From assembly GCA_963713545.1 (NCBI GenBank), contig CAVQME010000009.1, positions 62,001 to 126,000 on the forward strand: 64,000 nucleotides of DNA. The letters are read 5' to 3'. This DNA is from CAVPLM01 sp963713545. GTDB lineage: Bacteria > Actinomycetota > Thermoleophilia > RBG-16-64-13. The number at the start of each line of letters is the position of its first letter. Positions within the stretch are counted from its first letter, which is position 1. Under the pieces are notes generated by a model that worked only from the letters and a program-made list of their open reading frames with translations, did not search any database and was not told the DNA's origin. Positions 32,489-40,987 of this stretch are shown piece by piece. Both the position numbers and the translations under genes were made by a program.

Positions 32489-35320
32489 ATGTCGCTGCGT
32501 CTGAAGACATATCTGATCGTGGGTGCCACCCTGGTCACCGCCGTGGCGGCGATCTACCTGGTCTCGCAATTGGTCCTTATGCGCAGTTTCTCCACCGTCG
32601 AGACCAAAGAGGTCCACGAGGAGGTGGCTCGAGCGCAGGCTGCCTTGGATCAGGAACTGGCCGATCTGAACGCCGTCGTCTACGACTATTCCTCGTCGGA
32701 CGACACCGCGGCCTTCCTCGAGGAGCAGAACCAGGCCTACATCGACGCCAATTTCGGAGACTCCTTCTTCACCGCGAACGATGTCGACCTGGCGGTCATG
32801 ACCCGAGACGATGGTTCGATCATCCTAAATCGAGCCTTCGATTCGGACGAGGCGAAATCCACTACCCCGCCCAAGGGACTAAGTCGATACCTGGACCCAG
32901 ACAGCCCCCTTGTTAGGCACTCGAGTGCAGACGCTGGGCTGTTGGGCCTCCTCATGCTCCCCGAGGGACCGATGCTCGTCGGTTCCCAACCCATCCTCGA
33001 TGGCGAGGGCGAAGGTCCGGTCCGGGGGACACTCATCATGGGCAGGTGGCTCGATCCCGCTCTGGTGGCCGGGCTCGAGAAACAGACCCGGCTGTCGTTG
33101 GACTTCCTCCCGCTTTCGGCGAACGAACTTCCCGCTGAGGTCAAGCAGGCAGCCGCGTCGACAGAGGTGAGCGCATTGGCCGAGGCTGAAGGAGAAACGC
33201 TGGCGGTGCCGCTTAGCTCAGGCATGATCGGGGGCTTCTCCACGCTCAAGGACGTCTTCGGTCAGCCGGCCGCAGTGCTCGAGGTCGATATCCCCAGGGC
33301 CGTCTATGAGGAGGGCACGCAGAGCGTGCTCTATTTCATGCTGGCCCTGATCGGCGTTGTGGTAGTGCTCGGGACGGTCGCGAACCGGCTCCTGGAGAGG
33401 TCGCTTTTTCGCAGGCTGGCCCAACTGACCGCCCAGGTCACGCACGTGAAGCCGGGCCAGGGCGAACTTGCGCCGGTCGCCGTCGGGGGCAAAGACGAGC
33501 TCACCGTGCTTGCCCGGAGCATCAATTCGAGCCTTTCCCAACTGGACAACACCCGTACCCAGCAGGAGAAGCAGGCCAGGAGCCTTTCTCAGACCCTGGA
33601 GGAACTGCAGGGGAGACACCGCGATCTGGAGAAAGCGCACCGCCACCTTCAACATCTCCAGGAGGCCAGCGTCTCGCTCGGCGGAAGCCTGGAGATAACC
33701 GATGCGCTGGCGCAGCTCGAGCAGGTCGCTCTGGACATCTTCGATGCGGACGAAGTGTGGCTGCTCCGGTTTCACGCCGATCAACACCAGCTGCAAGGTC
33801 TGCGGGCTTTCTTCCGGCAGAAGCCCGGATACGCGACTCTGCCGAAGGTGTTCGGGTGTGAGCAGGCGGACGGAGTCCTGGACCAGGAGGCAAACAGCCT
33901 CTTGCGAGTGGTCTTCGGCGGTTCCCCGGCCGTGTTCATCGAGTCCATCGCCGATCTTCCACCAGACGAGCATCAACGTCTGTTCGGTCGCTCGCTGCCC
34001 GACCTCGGCGGTTTCCATTCATTGGCGCTGGTGCCCCTCTATGCCGAAGAGATCCCGGTGGGTCTCATCATCTCCGCGTCTGCGCGGACGAGCACGTTCA
34101 CAGGCGACAAGAGATCGACGATCCTACTCTTCGCAAGCCAGATCGCTCAAGCGCTCAAGAACACTCACCTGTACGAGGAGATCAAGGCTCTGGGCGAGAT
34201 CGACTCCTTGAGCGGTCTCTACAATAGACGTAGGTCGCTCGAGCAGCTGGAGATAGAGGTAGGGCGGGCCCGCCGCTACCAGGGGACCTTTTCGGTTCTC
34301 ATCACCGACATCGACAACTTCAAGCTCTTCAACGACACCTACGGGCATCCCGTGGGCGATGAGATCATCAAGCGGGTCGCCGGTCTTCTGCAGCACCGGA
34401 GTCGTGTTTCCGACTTCGTCGGCCGGTTCGGCGGCGACGAGTTCATCTTGATCCTCCCGGAAACCTACCGGGCCGGGGCGAGGACCTTGGCCGACCATCT
34501 TAGGGTCGCCCTCAATTCGCTCCCGTACCTCGCTCCCGACGGCGCTTCGATTCCCCTCCGGATGAGCTTTGGCGCCGCGTCATTTCCCGAGGATGGGCAG
34601 GACGCGGCGTCGCTCATCGCTATCGCGGACGCGAACCTGTACGAGTCAAAGCGCTGGGGAGGCGATACTGTCACTGTCAGGGCCGAACCGGTCGGCGGTG
34701 AGGCCGTCGATTCGCAGGCCTTCAGCACCCTGGACGCGCTGGTGAGCGCCGTCGACAACAAGGACCACTACACGAGACGGCACTCCGCTCAGTTGGCTGA
34801 ATACACCGCGGCTGTGGCTCGGGTCCTCGGCTTCAGCACGGAACGGCAAGAGATGCTGCGGGTGGCAGCCCTCCTCCACGACGTCGGGAAGATAGGCGTG
34901 CCCGACCGTATCCTGCGCAAGCCGGGGGCGCTAACGCGGGAAGAAGTGGAGTTTATGGACCAGCATTCCCTCATCGGGAGCATGATGATCGCCCAGCACC
35001 TCCCCGATCTGGCCGAGGTGCGGGAGGCCGTGGTTTCGCACCACGAACGCTGGGACGGAAGCGGTTACCCCGGACGTTTGCACGGCACGGATATCCCCCT
35101 TCTGGGAAGGATCCTCGCGGTTGCGGACGCCTACTCGGCGATGATCACCGATCGCCCGTACCGGGCCGCTTTGGGGCATAAAGAGGCTATCGCCCAACTC
35201 GTGAAGGGGAGCGGGACCCAGTTCGACCCCGGAATAGTCCGGGTGTTCGTCGAATGCCTGTCCGCAGAGGCGGAGGCCGTACCCACTCCCACTGCCGTCG
35301 GGCACGTCAGGCCACGCTGA
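32489..35320 (+). CDS. CHASE4-HAMP-GAF-GGDEF-HD-GYP cyclic-di-GMP sensor enzyme
   Basis: 943 aa from the ATG with GGGAG upstream. Seen in order: membrane segment 8-30, an extracellular CHASE4-like sensor to about 275, membrane segment 280-303, HAMP and coiled coil to about 415, GAF (about 420-565), GGDEF 648-652 intact, and HD-GYP with His797-Asp798, HHERWDGSGYPG and Tyr860-Pro861. Both a diguanylate cyclase and an HD-GYP phosphodiesterase look catalytically complete in one protein. The signal may come from the outer face. Its gene stands alone between the cyclodeaminase (divergent) and the flavodoxin (convergent). Confidence 0.92.
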   Translation: MSLRLKTYLIVGATLVTAVAAIYLVSQLVLMRSFSTVETKEVHEEVARAQAALDQELADLNAVVYDYSSSDDTAAFLEEQNQAYIDANFGDSFFTANDVDLAVMTRDDGSIILNRAFDSDEAKSTTPPKGLSRYLDPDSPLVRHSSADAGLLGLLMLPEGPMLVGSQPILDGEGEGPVRGTLIMGRWLDPALVAGLEKQTRLSLDFLPLSANELPAEVKQAAASTEVSALAEAEGETLAVPLSSGMIGGFSTLKDVFGQPAAVLEVDIPRAVYEEGTQSVLYFMLALIGVVVVLGTVANRLLERSLFRRLAQLTAQVTHVKPGQGELAPVAVGGKDELTVLARSINSSLSQLDNTRTQQEKQARSLSQTLEELQGRHRDLEKAHRHLQHLQEASVSLGGSLEITDALAQLEQVALDIFDADEVWLLRFHADQHQLQGLRAFFRQKPGYATLPKVFGCEQADGVLDQEANSLLRVVFGGSPAVFIESIADLPPDEHQRLFGRSLPDLGGFHSLALVPLYAEEIPVGLIISASARTSTFTGDKRSTILLFASQIAQALKNTHLYEEIKALGEIDSLSGLYNRRRSLEQLEIEVGRARRYQGTFSVLITDIDNFKLFNDTYGHPVGDEIIKRVAGLLQHRSRVSDFVGRFGGDEFILILPETYRAGARTLADHLRVALNSLPYLAPDGASIPLRMSFGAASFPEDGQDAASLIAIADANLYESKRWGGDTVTVRAEPVGGEAVDSQAFSTLDALVSAVDNKDHYTRRHSAQLAEYTAAVARVLGFSTERQEMLRVAALLHDVGKIGVPDRILRKPGALTREEVEFMDQHSLIGSMMIAQHLPDLAEVREAVVSHHERWDGSGYPGRLHGTDIPLLGRILAVADAYSAMITDRPYRAALGHKEAIAQLVKGSGTQFDPGIVRVFVECLSAEAEAVPTPTAVGHVRPR

Positions 35321-35355
35321 GTGCCACCTCGGCGGCGGTCCTGCGCGACGAACCT

Positions 35356-35850
35356 CTAGCCGGCGGCGGCTAGCGCAGCCCCCCAGAGGCGGGCTCGCTC
35401 CAATTCACCGTCTCGAAGTGGTCCGTATCTGCCCTTGACCAAAAACCCCTCGGGCTTACCCGCCGGGCGATACCCCGCCTTCTCCAGCATCTCGCCGATG
35501 GTCGAGGTGGCGTGACCGAACGGACCGCGAACCCTTGTTTCGAAGGCGGCGAACCGACCGTTCCCGGCGGGTAGCCCCACCAGCCAGGACCGCAGGGCCG
35601 GGTGGGACAAGTCGGGGGGCGCCGGCGCCTTGCCAGGGTTGGTCCGGATGCCCTCCAAGGTCTTCTCGCTGGGGAGGCCGAAGGCGATGACGGGCGCCCC
35701 GGCGACCAATAGGTCGACGCCGGCGAGCGCATCGGGCGTGGCCTCCGTGGTTGACAGCGCCTGCGCTTCCGGCCCCAATCCTTCAGCGATGGCACGGGCT
35801 ACCGCAGCGGTGTTCCCCCAGTGAGATTCATAGACAACAACAGCCTTCAC
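35356..35850 (-). CDS. Flavodoxin-like protein
   Basis: 164 aa from a GTG at 35850, the start that puts the first strand KAVVVYESHWGNT at the N-terminus. The phosphate loop ESHWGNTAAVA and the later VDLLVAGAPV fit flavodoxins; the Ser-Glu-Lys and Pro-rich turn are as in short FMN proteins. It probably carries electrons in the cytoplasm. It follows rubrerythrin on the same strand after a hairpin. Confidence 0.83.
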   Translation of the reverse strand: MKAVVVYESHWGNTAAVARAIAEGLGPEAQALSTTEATPDALAGVDLLVAGAPVIAFGLPSEKTLEGIRTNPGKAPAPPDLSHPALRSWLVGLPAGNGRFAAFETRVRGPFGHATSTIGEMLEKAGYRPAGKPEGFLVKGRYGPLRDGELERARLWGAALAAAG

Positions 35851-35880
35851 GGAGATCTTCTCGAGATGCGGACTCACAAG

Positions 35881-35913
35881 ATGCCCGGCGGCCGCGATGC
35901 GGCGGCCGGGCAT
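35881..35913. terminator. Hairpin between rubrerythrin and flavodoxin genes
   Basis: A 9-bp stem (35881-35889 and 35905-35913), one mismatch and a further 5-bp stem with a GAT loop. It lies after the rubrerythrin stop and just before the flavodoxin start, so it may reduce read-through or form an attenuator. Confidence 0.5.
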
Positions 35914-35956
35914 CCGCCGGTATTGGAGCTGAAGCAGCGAGTGTGGCGTGCCCCAT

Positions 35957-36529
35957 TCAGTACGTTTCTGCCCACAGCTCGAAGTACGCCTGTGCGTGCT
36001 TGCAGGCCGGGCACACGTCGGGGGCCGACGTCCCCTCGTGGATGTAGCCGCAGTTGCGGCAGTGCCACTTGACCACGGTGTCGCGCGCGAAGACCTTGCC
36101 GCTCTGGACGTTCGCCAGAAGCTTCCGGTAGCGGAGTTCGTGCTGCTCCTCGACCTCGGCTATCTCCCGGAACGAGGTGGCAACGTCCGCGAAGCCCTCT
36201 TTCTCGGCCACCTCGCCAAAGTTCGGGTAGAGCTCGCCCCACTCCTCCTTCTCGCCTTCGGCGGCGGCGAGGAGGTTGTCGGCGGTAGTGGCCGTCTTGC
36301 CGGCCGGGTAGGTGGCGGTGATCTCCGCTGGGCCACCCTCCAGATAGTCGAAGTACACCTGGGCATGCTCTTTCTCGTTGTCTGCTGTCTCGAGGAAGAT
36401 GGCGCTGATCTGCTCGAAGCCTTCTTTCTTGGCCTTGCTGGCGAAGAAGGTATAACGATTGCGGGCCTGGCTTTCGCCGGCGAACGCTTTTAGCAGGTTC
36501 TGCTCCGTCTTGGTCCCTTTGATGCTCAT
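35957..36529 (-). CDS. Rubrerythrin
   Basis: 190 aa from the ATG at 36529 with AAAGGAG upstream. Seen: diiron four-helix part with FAGESQARNRY, NEKEHAQVYFDYL and VEEQHELRYRKLL, then a rubredoxin-like tail with CRNC and CPAC. It reduces hydrogen peroxide in anaerobes, using reduced rubredoxin or flavodoxin-type donors; the flavodoxin nearby is a candidate. Domains and length are normal. Confidence 0.95.
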   Translation of the reverse strand: MSIKGTKTEQNLLKAFAGESQARNRYTFFASKAKKEGFEQISAIFLETADNEKEHAQVYFDYLEGGPAEITATYPAGKTATTADNLLAAAEGEKEEWGELYPNFGEVAEKEGFADVATSFREIAEVEEQHELRYRKLLANVQSGKVFARDTVVKWHCRNCGYIHEGTSAPDVCPACKHAQAYFELWAETY

Positions 36530-36642
36530 GTCGGCGCGGTCTCCTTTCGGTGGGAGGCGGTGAGCGGCGGTAGCTCGTCTATTCCCATATGAGCGGCTGG
36601 TCAATCGGCGACGCGCGGGCACGCCGGTGACTACCAAGCAAA

Positions 36643-36672
36643 GGGGCGCCCCGAGCTTGCTCGGGGCGCCCC
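36643..36672 (-). terminator. Rho-independent-like terminator after the SLH protein gene
   Basis: Perfect 13-bp stem (36643-36655 and 36660-36672) with a four-base loop. On the minus strand it is followed by TTTGCTT, a short T-rich tail. It lies 25 bases past the stop at 36698. Confidence 0.7.
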
Positions 36673-36697
36673 GGATACGCAAGGCGACCGACGGCCG

Positions 36698-37693
36698 CTA
36701 CTTGAACTCGAGCGTCACTACATCCTTGACCCAGGCCTTACTCGACTGCCCGGGAATGGCGAGATTGAGTTTGCTGCCATCGATGGCCAGCATCGCGTCG
36801 GGGGCCGCTTTGATGTCGGCTATCTTGACGGTGAACTTGTAGCCATCGCTGGCAACGGCCACCATGTCGACTGCCCCGGCCTGCACTCCTAGCTTCTCAA
36901 ATAGCACGCTGAAGCGCACCCCCGTGTACTCGGTGGGCCCATTCTTGGGATGCTCGAGCGTCAAGGTCACGGGCCCCATATTCTGGAGCCGGCCGGTGGT
37001 CAGTCCCATTGGATGGTCCACCATGCCGCTCACCTTGATGGATCCGCTGGTCCCCTCGGCCGGGTTGCCGATCTTGCCGAGTAGTTGGTTCAGTAGGTAC
37101 GACGCCTCGGCCCGAGTGGCCTCGAGGGCGGGATCCCAGTTGTAGATGTCTTCGATGCCTGCCAGCAGACCGTTGTATTCAGCCTTCTTGACGTTCTGGC
37201 CGTGGGTCGGATCGGAGTAGTCGAAGATGCCCTGCCAACCGGCCGGAGCCTCTCTCAATGTCGCACCAGCGGCTCGTACCACCACGCTGATCACCTGTTG
37301 GCGAGTGACATTGTCGTAGAAGCCGAAGGTGTTGTCGGTATATCCCAGGATGATCCCGTTCTCGGCGGCGACTGCCACGTAACTGCCAGGATAGAGAGGA
37401 TTGGCCGGATCGATAGCCGGCGCATCTTTGAAGGTGCAGACGTCCGCGGTGGTGACCGGATAACCTGCCGTGAGGTCGGCCATCTTGGCGAACTGCTGCC
37501 GCAACAGTAGGTTGTCGGGCTTGAAGGTATGATCGGGATAGCCACCCACGATGCCCCACCAGGCCAGGTTGTCGATGTCCGCCGCGTAGGGTCCATCGAC
37601 GTCCGTGAACTGCGACGCAGCCGATGCCGGCACTGCCAGCGCCAACAACATCGTCATCCCGATCAGCAGCCCCAACACCAGACGCTTCTTCAT
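36698..37693 (-). CDS. SLH-domain surface protein with short Moco-fold-like C-terminal domain
   Basis: 331 aa from the ATG at 37693 (AAAGGA upstream), which begins the signal peptide MKKRLVLGLLIGMTMLLAL. Seen: three SLH repeats (about 27-215, with WGIVGGYPDHTF, NGIILGYTDNTFGFYDN and ATRAEASYLLNQLL), then a 110-residue domain with VTLTLEHPKNGPTEYTGVRF and VAVASDGYKFTV. The SLH part should bind cell-wall polymer. The second part resembles the sulfite-oxidase-type molybdopterin fold seen in the next three genes, but is shorter and more diverged. Same strand as the next two. Confidence 0.82.
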   Translation of the reverse strand: MKKRLVLGLLIGMTMLLALAVPASAASQFTDVDGPYAADIDNLAWWGIVGGYPDHTFKPDNLLLRQQFAKMADLTAGYPVTTADVCTFKDAPAIDPANPLYPGSYVAVAAENGIILGYTDNTFGFYDNVTRQQVISVVVRAAGATLREAPAGWQGIFDYSDPTHGQNVKKAEYNGLLAGIEDIYNWDPALEATRAEASYLLNQLLGKIGNPAEGTSGSIKVSGMVDHPMGLTTGRLQNMGPVTLTLEHPKNGPTEYTGVRFSVLFEKLGVQAGAVDMVAVASDGYKFTVKIADIKAAPDAMLAIDGSKLNLAIPGQSSKAWVKDVVTLEFK

Positions 37694-37737
37694 CTTGATT
37701 CCTTTCGCTTCGCGTTGCCTTTGGCCGGACGGTTCCG

Positions 37738-38880
37738 CTATTCCACTTCGATGCGAGCCACCTGGCTCACCCACCTGCCGCTCCAGGTCACCTGATCGTC
37801 GTCGGGACTGACGAAGGCAATACGCAAAGCACCATCCTCGGACGGCAGCGGCCCTCCATCCATGGCGTAAGCCAGGATCATGGTGATCTCTCCTTCGATC
37901 TCGGTGATGGTCGCACCGGTGGCCGGGTTGTACATCTCGAATGCGCCGTAGACATCGTCAGAATAGGTTGCCGCGTCGAATTCCAGCTTCCATCCGTCGG
38001 AGGCGACCACGGTCACCCTGGTCCCTCCCCCGACCATGCCCATAAGGGTCTGGACCGATACCCCCTTCCAGATGAGGGGCCCGGTCACGTTGTCGAGCCT
38101 GTTCTTATAGCCCCCGTAGCCCTCCACGGCGGGGAGGGCTTTGATGTCGTCCATGGTGAGCTCCTGGGTGCCGCTCGGCCCTTTGACGGTGAGCACCGTC
38201 CCGGCGCGGTAGAGGAGTTGGGCGAGCACCTCGGCCACTTCACCCCGGGTAGCGTTCTTGGTCGTGTCCCAGCCGGCCAGCCCGGGGGTGGGGACGGTGG
38301 TCGAAGCCCAGATGCCATCGAGCAGTCCGTTGTACTCGGCCTTCTTGATGTTCGACCCGTGGGTGGGGTCTCCGGCAGGGAGCACCCCGTTCCAACCGGC
38401 GGGTACGGCCTCGAGAGTGCCGGGCTTCAGATTGTCGACCGCCCGCACCACCATTGTGATCACCTGCTGTCGGGTGATGTTCTTTGTGGGAGAGAAATGG
38501 GTGGCGTCCGTTCCATTGGTGATTTCGTTGAGAGCACAGACGGCTACATACTCGTGGGGATAGAGCTTGGCCGGGTCGTCTGTGTCCAGATCGATGAAGG
38601 GTACGGCGGGATCCGGGAAGTCTTCCTCTACCACCGGCAGAGCCAGGGTGAGCACGATCATCTTGGCGAACTGCTGGCGGATGACCGGGTCGTCGGGACC
38701 GAAGTTACCGTTGGTATAGCCCCCGATGATCCCTCGGTCGGCCAAGGCCAGGATGCTCGCCTCGTAGGGATGGTCCTCGGTGTCTGGAAACCACGCAGCA
38801 AAAGCGGGTACTGCGATCGCCACGATCAGCACGGCCGCGAGCACAAGACCCACGAGCAGTGTTCTTCTTCTCACCGGCAT
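37738..38880 (-). CDS. SLH-domain surface protein with Moco-fold-like C-terminal domain
   Basis: 380 aa from the ATG at 38880, which starts the signal peptide (RRRTLLVGLVLAAVLIVAI); GGGGAGG is almost next to the ATG. Seen: three SLH repeats (about 25-225, DRGIIGGYTNGNFGPDD and so on), then a domain of about 150 residues: ELTMDDIKALPAVEGYGGYK, WKGVSVQTLMGMVGG, VTVVASDGWKLEF, MILAYAMDGGPLP and ALRIAFVSPDDDQVT. The order matches the sulfite-oxidase molybdopterin domain, but the position of the Mo-ligand cysteine carries Gly. Surface protein, probably non-enzymatic. Confidence 0.82.
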   Translation of the reverse strand: MPVRRRTLLVGLVLAAVLIVAIAVPAFAAWFPDTEDHPYEASILALADRGIIGGYTNGNFGPDDPVIRQQFAKMIVLTLALPVVEEDFPDPAVPFIDLDTDDPAKLYPHEYVAVCALNEITNGTDATHFSPTKNITRQQVITMVVRAVDNLKPGTLEAVPAGWNGVLPAGDPTHGSNIKKAEYNGLLDGIWASTTVPTPGLAGWDTTKNATRGEVAEVLAQLLYRAGTVLTVKGPSGTQELTMDDIKALPAVEGYGGYKNRLDNVTGPLIWKGVSVQTLMGMVGGGTRVTVVASDGWKLEFDAATYSDDVYGAFEMYNPATGATITEIEGEITMILAYAMDGGPLPSEDGALRIAFVSPDDDQVTWSGRWVSQVARIEVE

Positions 38881-38902
38881 CCTCCCCTGACAACTAGCCA
38901 TT

Positions 38903-39763
38903 TCATTGCACAACGATCTTCTTGACCATCCTCACCCACATGAAGCTGTCGGTGACTTGGTCTTTCGCGGGGCTCACAAAGGCGATCCGAAGCGGACCCT
39001 CTTCACCGGTGATCGCGCCTCCATTCTTGGCGTAGGCGACGATGACGGTGATGCTGCCGTTCATGCTGGATATCTGCTCACCGGTGGCGGGGTCGTACGT
39101 GGTGACCGCTCCGCCGACCTCGCCGGCAGAGAGCGGCTGCTCGTACCCATCGGAAGCGGTGATCACGACCGAGCTCCCTCCACCCGCGAGTTCAATAAGG
39201 TTGGTCAGCGCCACGCCTTTCCAGGGAATGGGGGCCGTGATGTTGCCCAGTTGGTTCTTCCAGCCGCCGTAGCCCGAAGTCGCCCACATAGCCTTGAGTT
39301 CGGCCATGCTCAGCTCCTTTGTCCCGGCGGGTCCGGTAAGCGTGAGGACGATCGGGCCCCTGGCCGTGGTCGTGGTGGGCTTGACAGTGGTTGTGGTTGA
39401 CCTGGTCGTGCTGCTGGTGGGCTGGACGGTCGTGGCCGCGCTCTCGGAGGCCGTGGTCGTCACGGCGGATGTGGTGTCGGTCTGTCCTGTAGCCCCGCTG
39501 GTTGCGGTGGTCGCGGGCGCGACTTCGCTCGTGCCGGACTGCTCCTGCTGGATCTTGTCATGAAGGGAGAGCGTGCTTGCGGTCGCGGACTCGGTGGTCG
39601 TGCCGCTCGCCTGGCCGTCGTCGCTCGACGCCGTGTTCGAAGTAGGGTTCGGTGAGGACTCGTCGTTTCCGGCGCACGCGAAGACGCCGGTCGCGAGGAT
39701 GACCAAAAGGGCCGCAGCCAACAAGGGCCCAAACCTCAGATACCGTTTTGAAGAGAATCCCAC
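38903..39763 (-). CDS. Lipoprotein with Thr/Ser linker and Moco-fold-like domain
   Basis: 286 aa from a GTG at 39763 with GGGGAA upstream. Seen: signal segment, lipobox GVFAC with Cys30, a Ser/Thr/Gln-rich linker (31-135), then the same domain as in the neighbour at 37738 (AELKAMWATSGYGGWKNQL, WKGVALTNLIELAGGG, VVITASDGYEQ, VIVAYAKNGGAI, LRIAFVSPAKDQVTDS). The usual Cys ligand is again not in place. First gene of this run on the minus strand, 146 bases from the divergent relative at 39910. Confidence 0.82.
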   Translation of the reverse strand: MGFSSKRYLRFGPLLAAALLVILATGVFACAGNDESSPNPTSNTASSDDGQASGTTTESATASTLSLHDKIQQEQSGTSEVAPATTATSGATGQTDTTSAVTTTASESAATTVQPTSSTTRSTTTTVKPTTTTARGPIVLTLTGPAGTKELSMAELKAMWATSGYGGWKNQLGNITAPIPWKGVALTNLIELAGGGSSVVITASDGYEQPLSAGEVGGAVTTYDPATGEQISSMNGSITVIVAYAKNGGAITGEEGPLRIAFVSPAKDQVTDSFMWVRMVKKIVVQ

Positions 39764-39909
39764 GTGCTTCCCCTGCCCCTCGACCCCCAAGCCGTCCTGC
39801 CCGCAGGCCCGGCTTCGACTAGTGCGGTCCTGCTCATGTAGCATTTGAGTCCATACAATGGTATAAGAAACCGTCTCACAACGAATAACTCGCGTCAAGG
39901 AGCCGGAGC

Positions 39910-40971
39910 ATGTGGAAGTCGGATAGGGATGGTCGCTGGCTGGCCATAGTGGCCCTTGTGCTTGTCATGGTTCTGGTCTTCGCCGGTGCCTGTGGGGGAT
40001 CGGACGAGAATACGACAGGCACCTCAGGCGCGCCTGCTTCGTCGGTCACCTCCGCTGGGGGCGGAGAGGATGACACACTGCTGGAGGTCATCGGTCCCGA
40101 CGGTACCGCGTCGTTCACGCTCGAGCAGATCGAGGCTTTGCCGGTCACGGAGGGCTATGGGGGCATGAAGAGCTCCACCGGACGAATCACTCCGCCCGGC
40201 TTGATGAAAGGCGTTCTGCTCGCGGATCTCTTCGCCTCAGTGGGGGGCCTGCCGGAGGACATGGCAGTCAGCATCGTGGCCAAGGACGGCTATGAGATGA
40301 CAGTCTCCGCGGCGCAGGTCACGGCGGGTGATTTCCTTACCTACGACATGGTCACGGGGGCCGAGAACGATCCTGAAGGGCCGCTGCAAGTGATCATCGC
40401 CTACGAGAGGGATGGGCAGCCCCTCGACCCGGAGGGGGAGGGGACGCTGCGGCTGGCCATCATCGGTCCGAAGAAGGACCAAGTGACCGACGGCCACTGG
40501 TGGGTCAAGTGGGTCACCAAGTCACAGGTCAAGCCCATCGAAGAGGAGTGGACGCTGACGCTCTCGGGAGCAGTCACCGAGGAGATGGATCGGCCGACCT
40601 TCGAGACGGGAGCCAACGAGGGCTGCCATGGGACCGGTTGGACCGACGCTGATGGGAATACATGGACGGGTATCCCCCTGTATCTCCTTGTGGGTCGGTG
40701 CGACGACGAGAACGTCCACGAAGGCCCCGCCTACAACCGGGAGCTGGCCCAGGCCGGTTACGACGTCCAGCTCGTCGCGGCCGACGGGAGTTCGGTCACC
40801 GTGAACAGCACGGCCATGTACTACAACAAGGATCTGATTGTGGCCAACAAGATGAACGGGGAGGCTCTTCCCGAGGAGTACTGGCCGCTCCGCCTCGTGG
40901 GGGAGGGTATCCCGGCGACAGACATGCTTGGTGGAGTGATCGAGATCAAGGCCTTGGTCCCGACCCAATAA
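39910..40971 (+). CDS. Lipoprotein with two Moco-fold-like domains, upstream of wtpABC
   Basis: 353 aa from an ATG with AAGGAG upstream. Seen: signal segment, lipobox AGAC with Cys28, a short Thr/Ser linker, a first domain like those of the three divergent genes (FTLEQIEALPVTEGYGGMK, LRLAIIGPKKDQVTDGHWWV) and a second, more diverged one starting at WTLTLSGAV and containing GANEGCHGTGWTDADG and WTGIPLYLLVGRC. It ends 16 bases before wtpA, so it is cotranscribed with the transporter. It may be an accessory surface component for tungstate/molybdate uptake. This is inference. Confidence 0.82.
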   Translation: MWKSDRDGRWLAIVALVLVMVLVFAGACGGSDENTTGTSGAPASSVTSAGGGEDDTLLEVIGPDGTASFTLEQIEALPVTEGYGGMKSSTGRITPPGLMKGVLLADLFASVGGLPEDMAVSIVAKDGYEMTVSAAQVTAGDFLTYDMVTGAENDPEGPLQVIIAYERDGQPLDPEGEGTLRLAIIGPKKDQVTDGHWWVKWVTKSQVKPIEEEWTLTLSGAVTEEMDRPTFETGANEGCHGTGWTDADGNTWTGIPLYLLVGRCDDENVHEGPAYNRELAQAGYDVQLVAADGSSVTVNSTAMYYNKDLIVANKMNGEALPEEYWPLRLVGEGIPATDMLGGVIEIKALVPTQ

Positions 40972-40987
40972 GGTATCGGGGGTCTTG

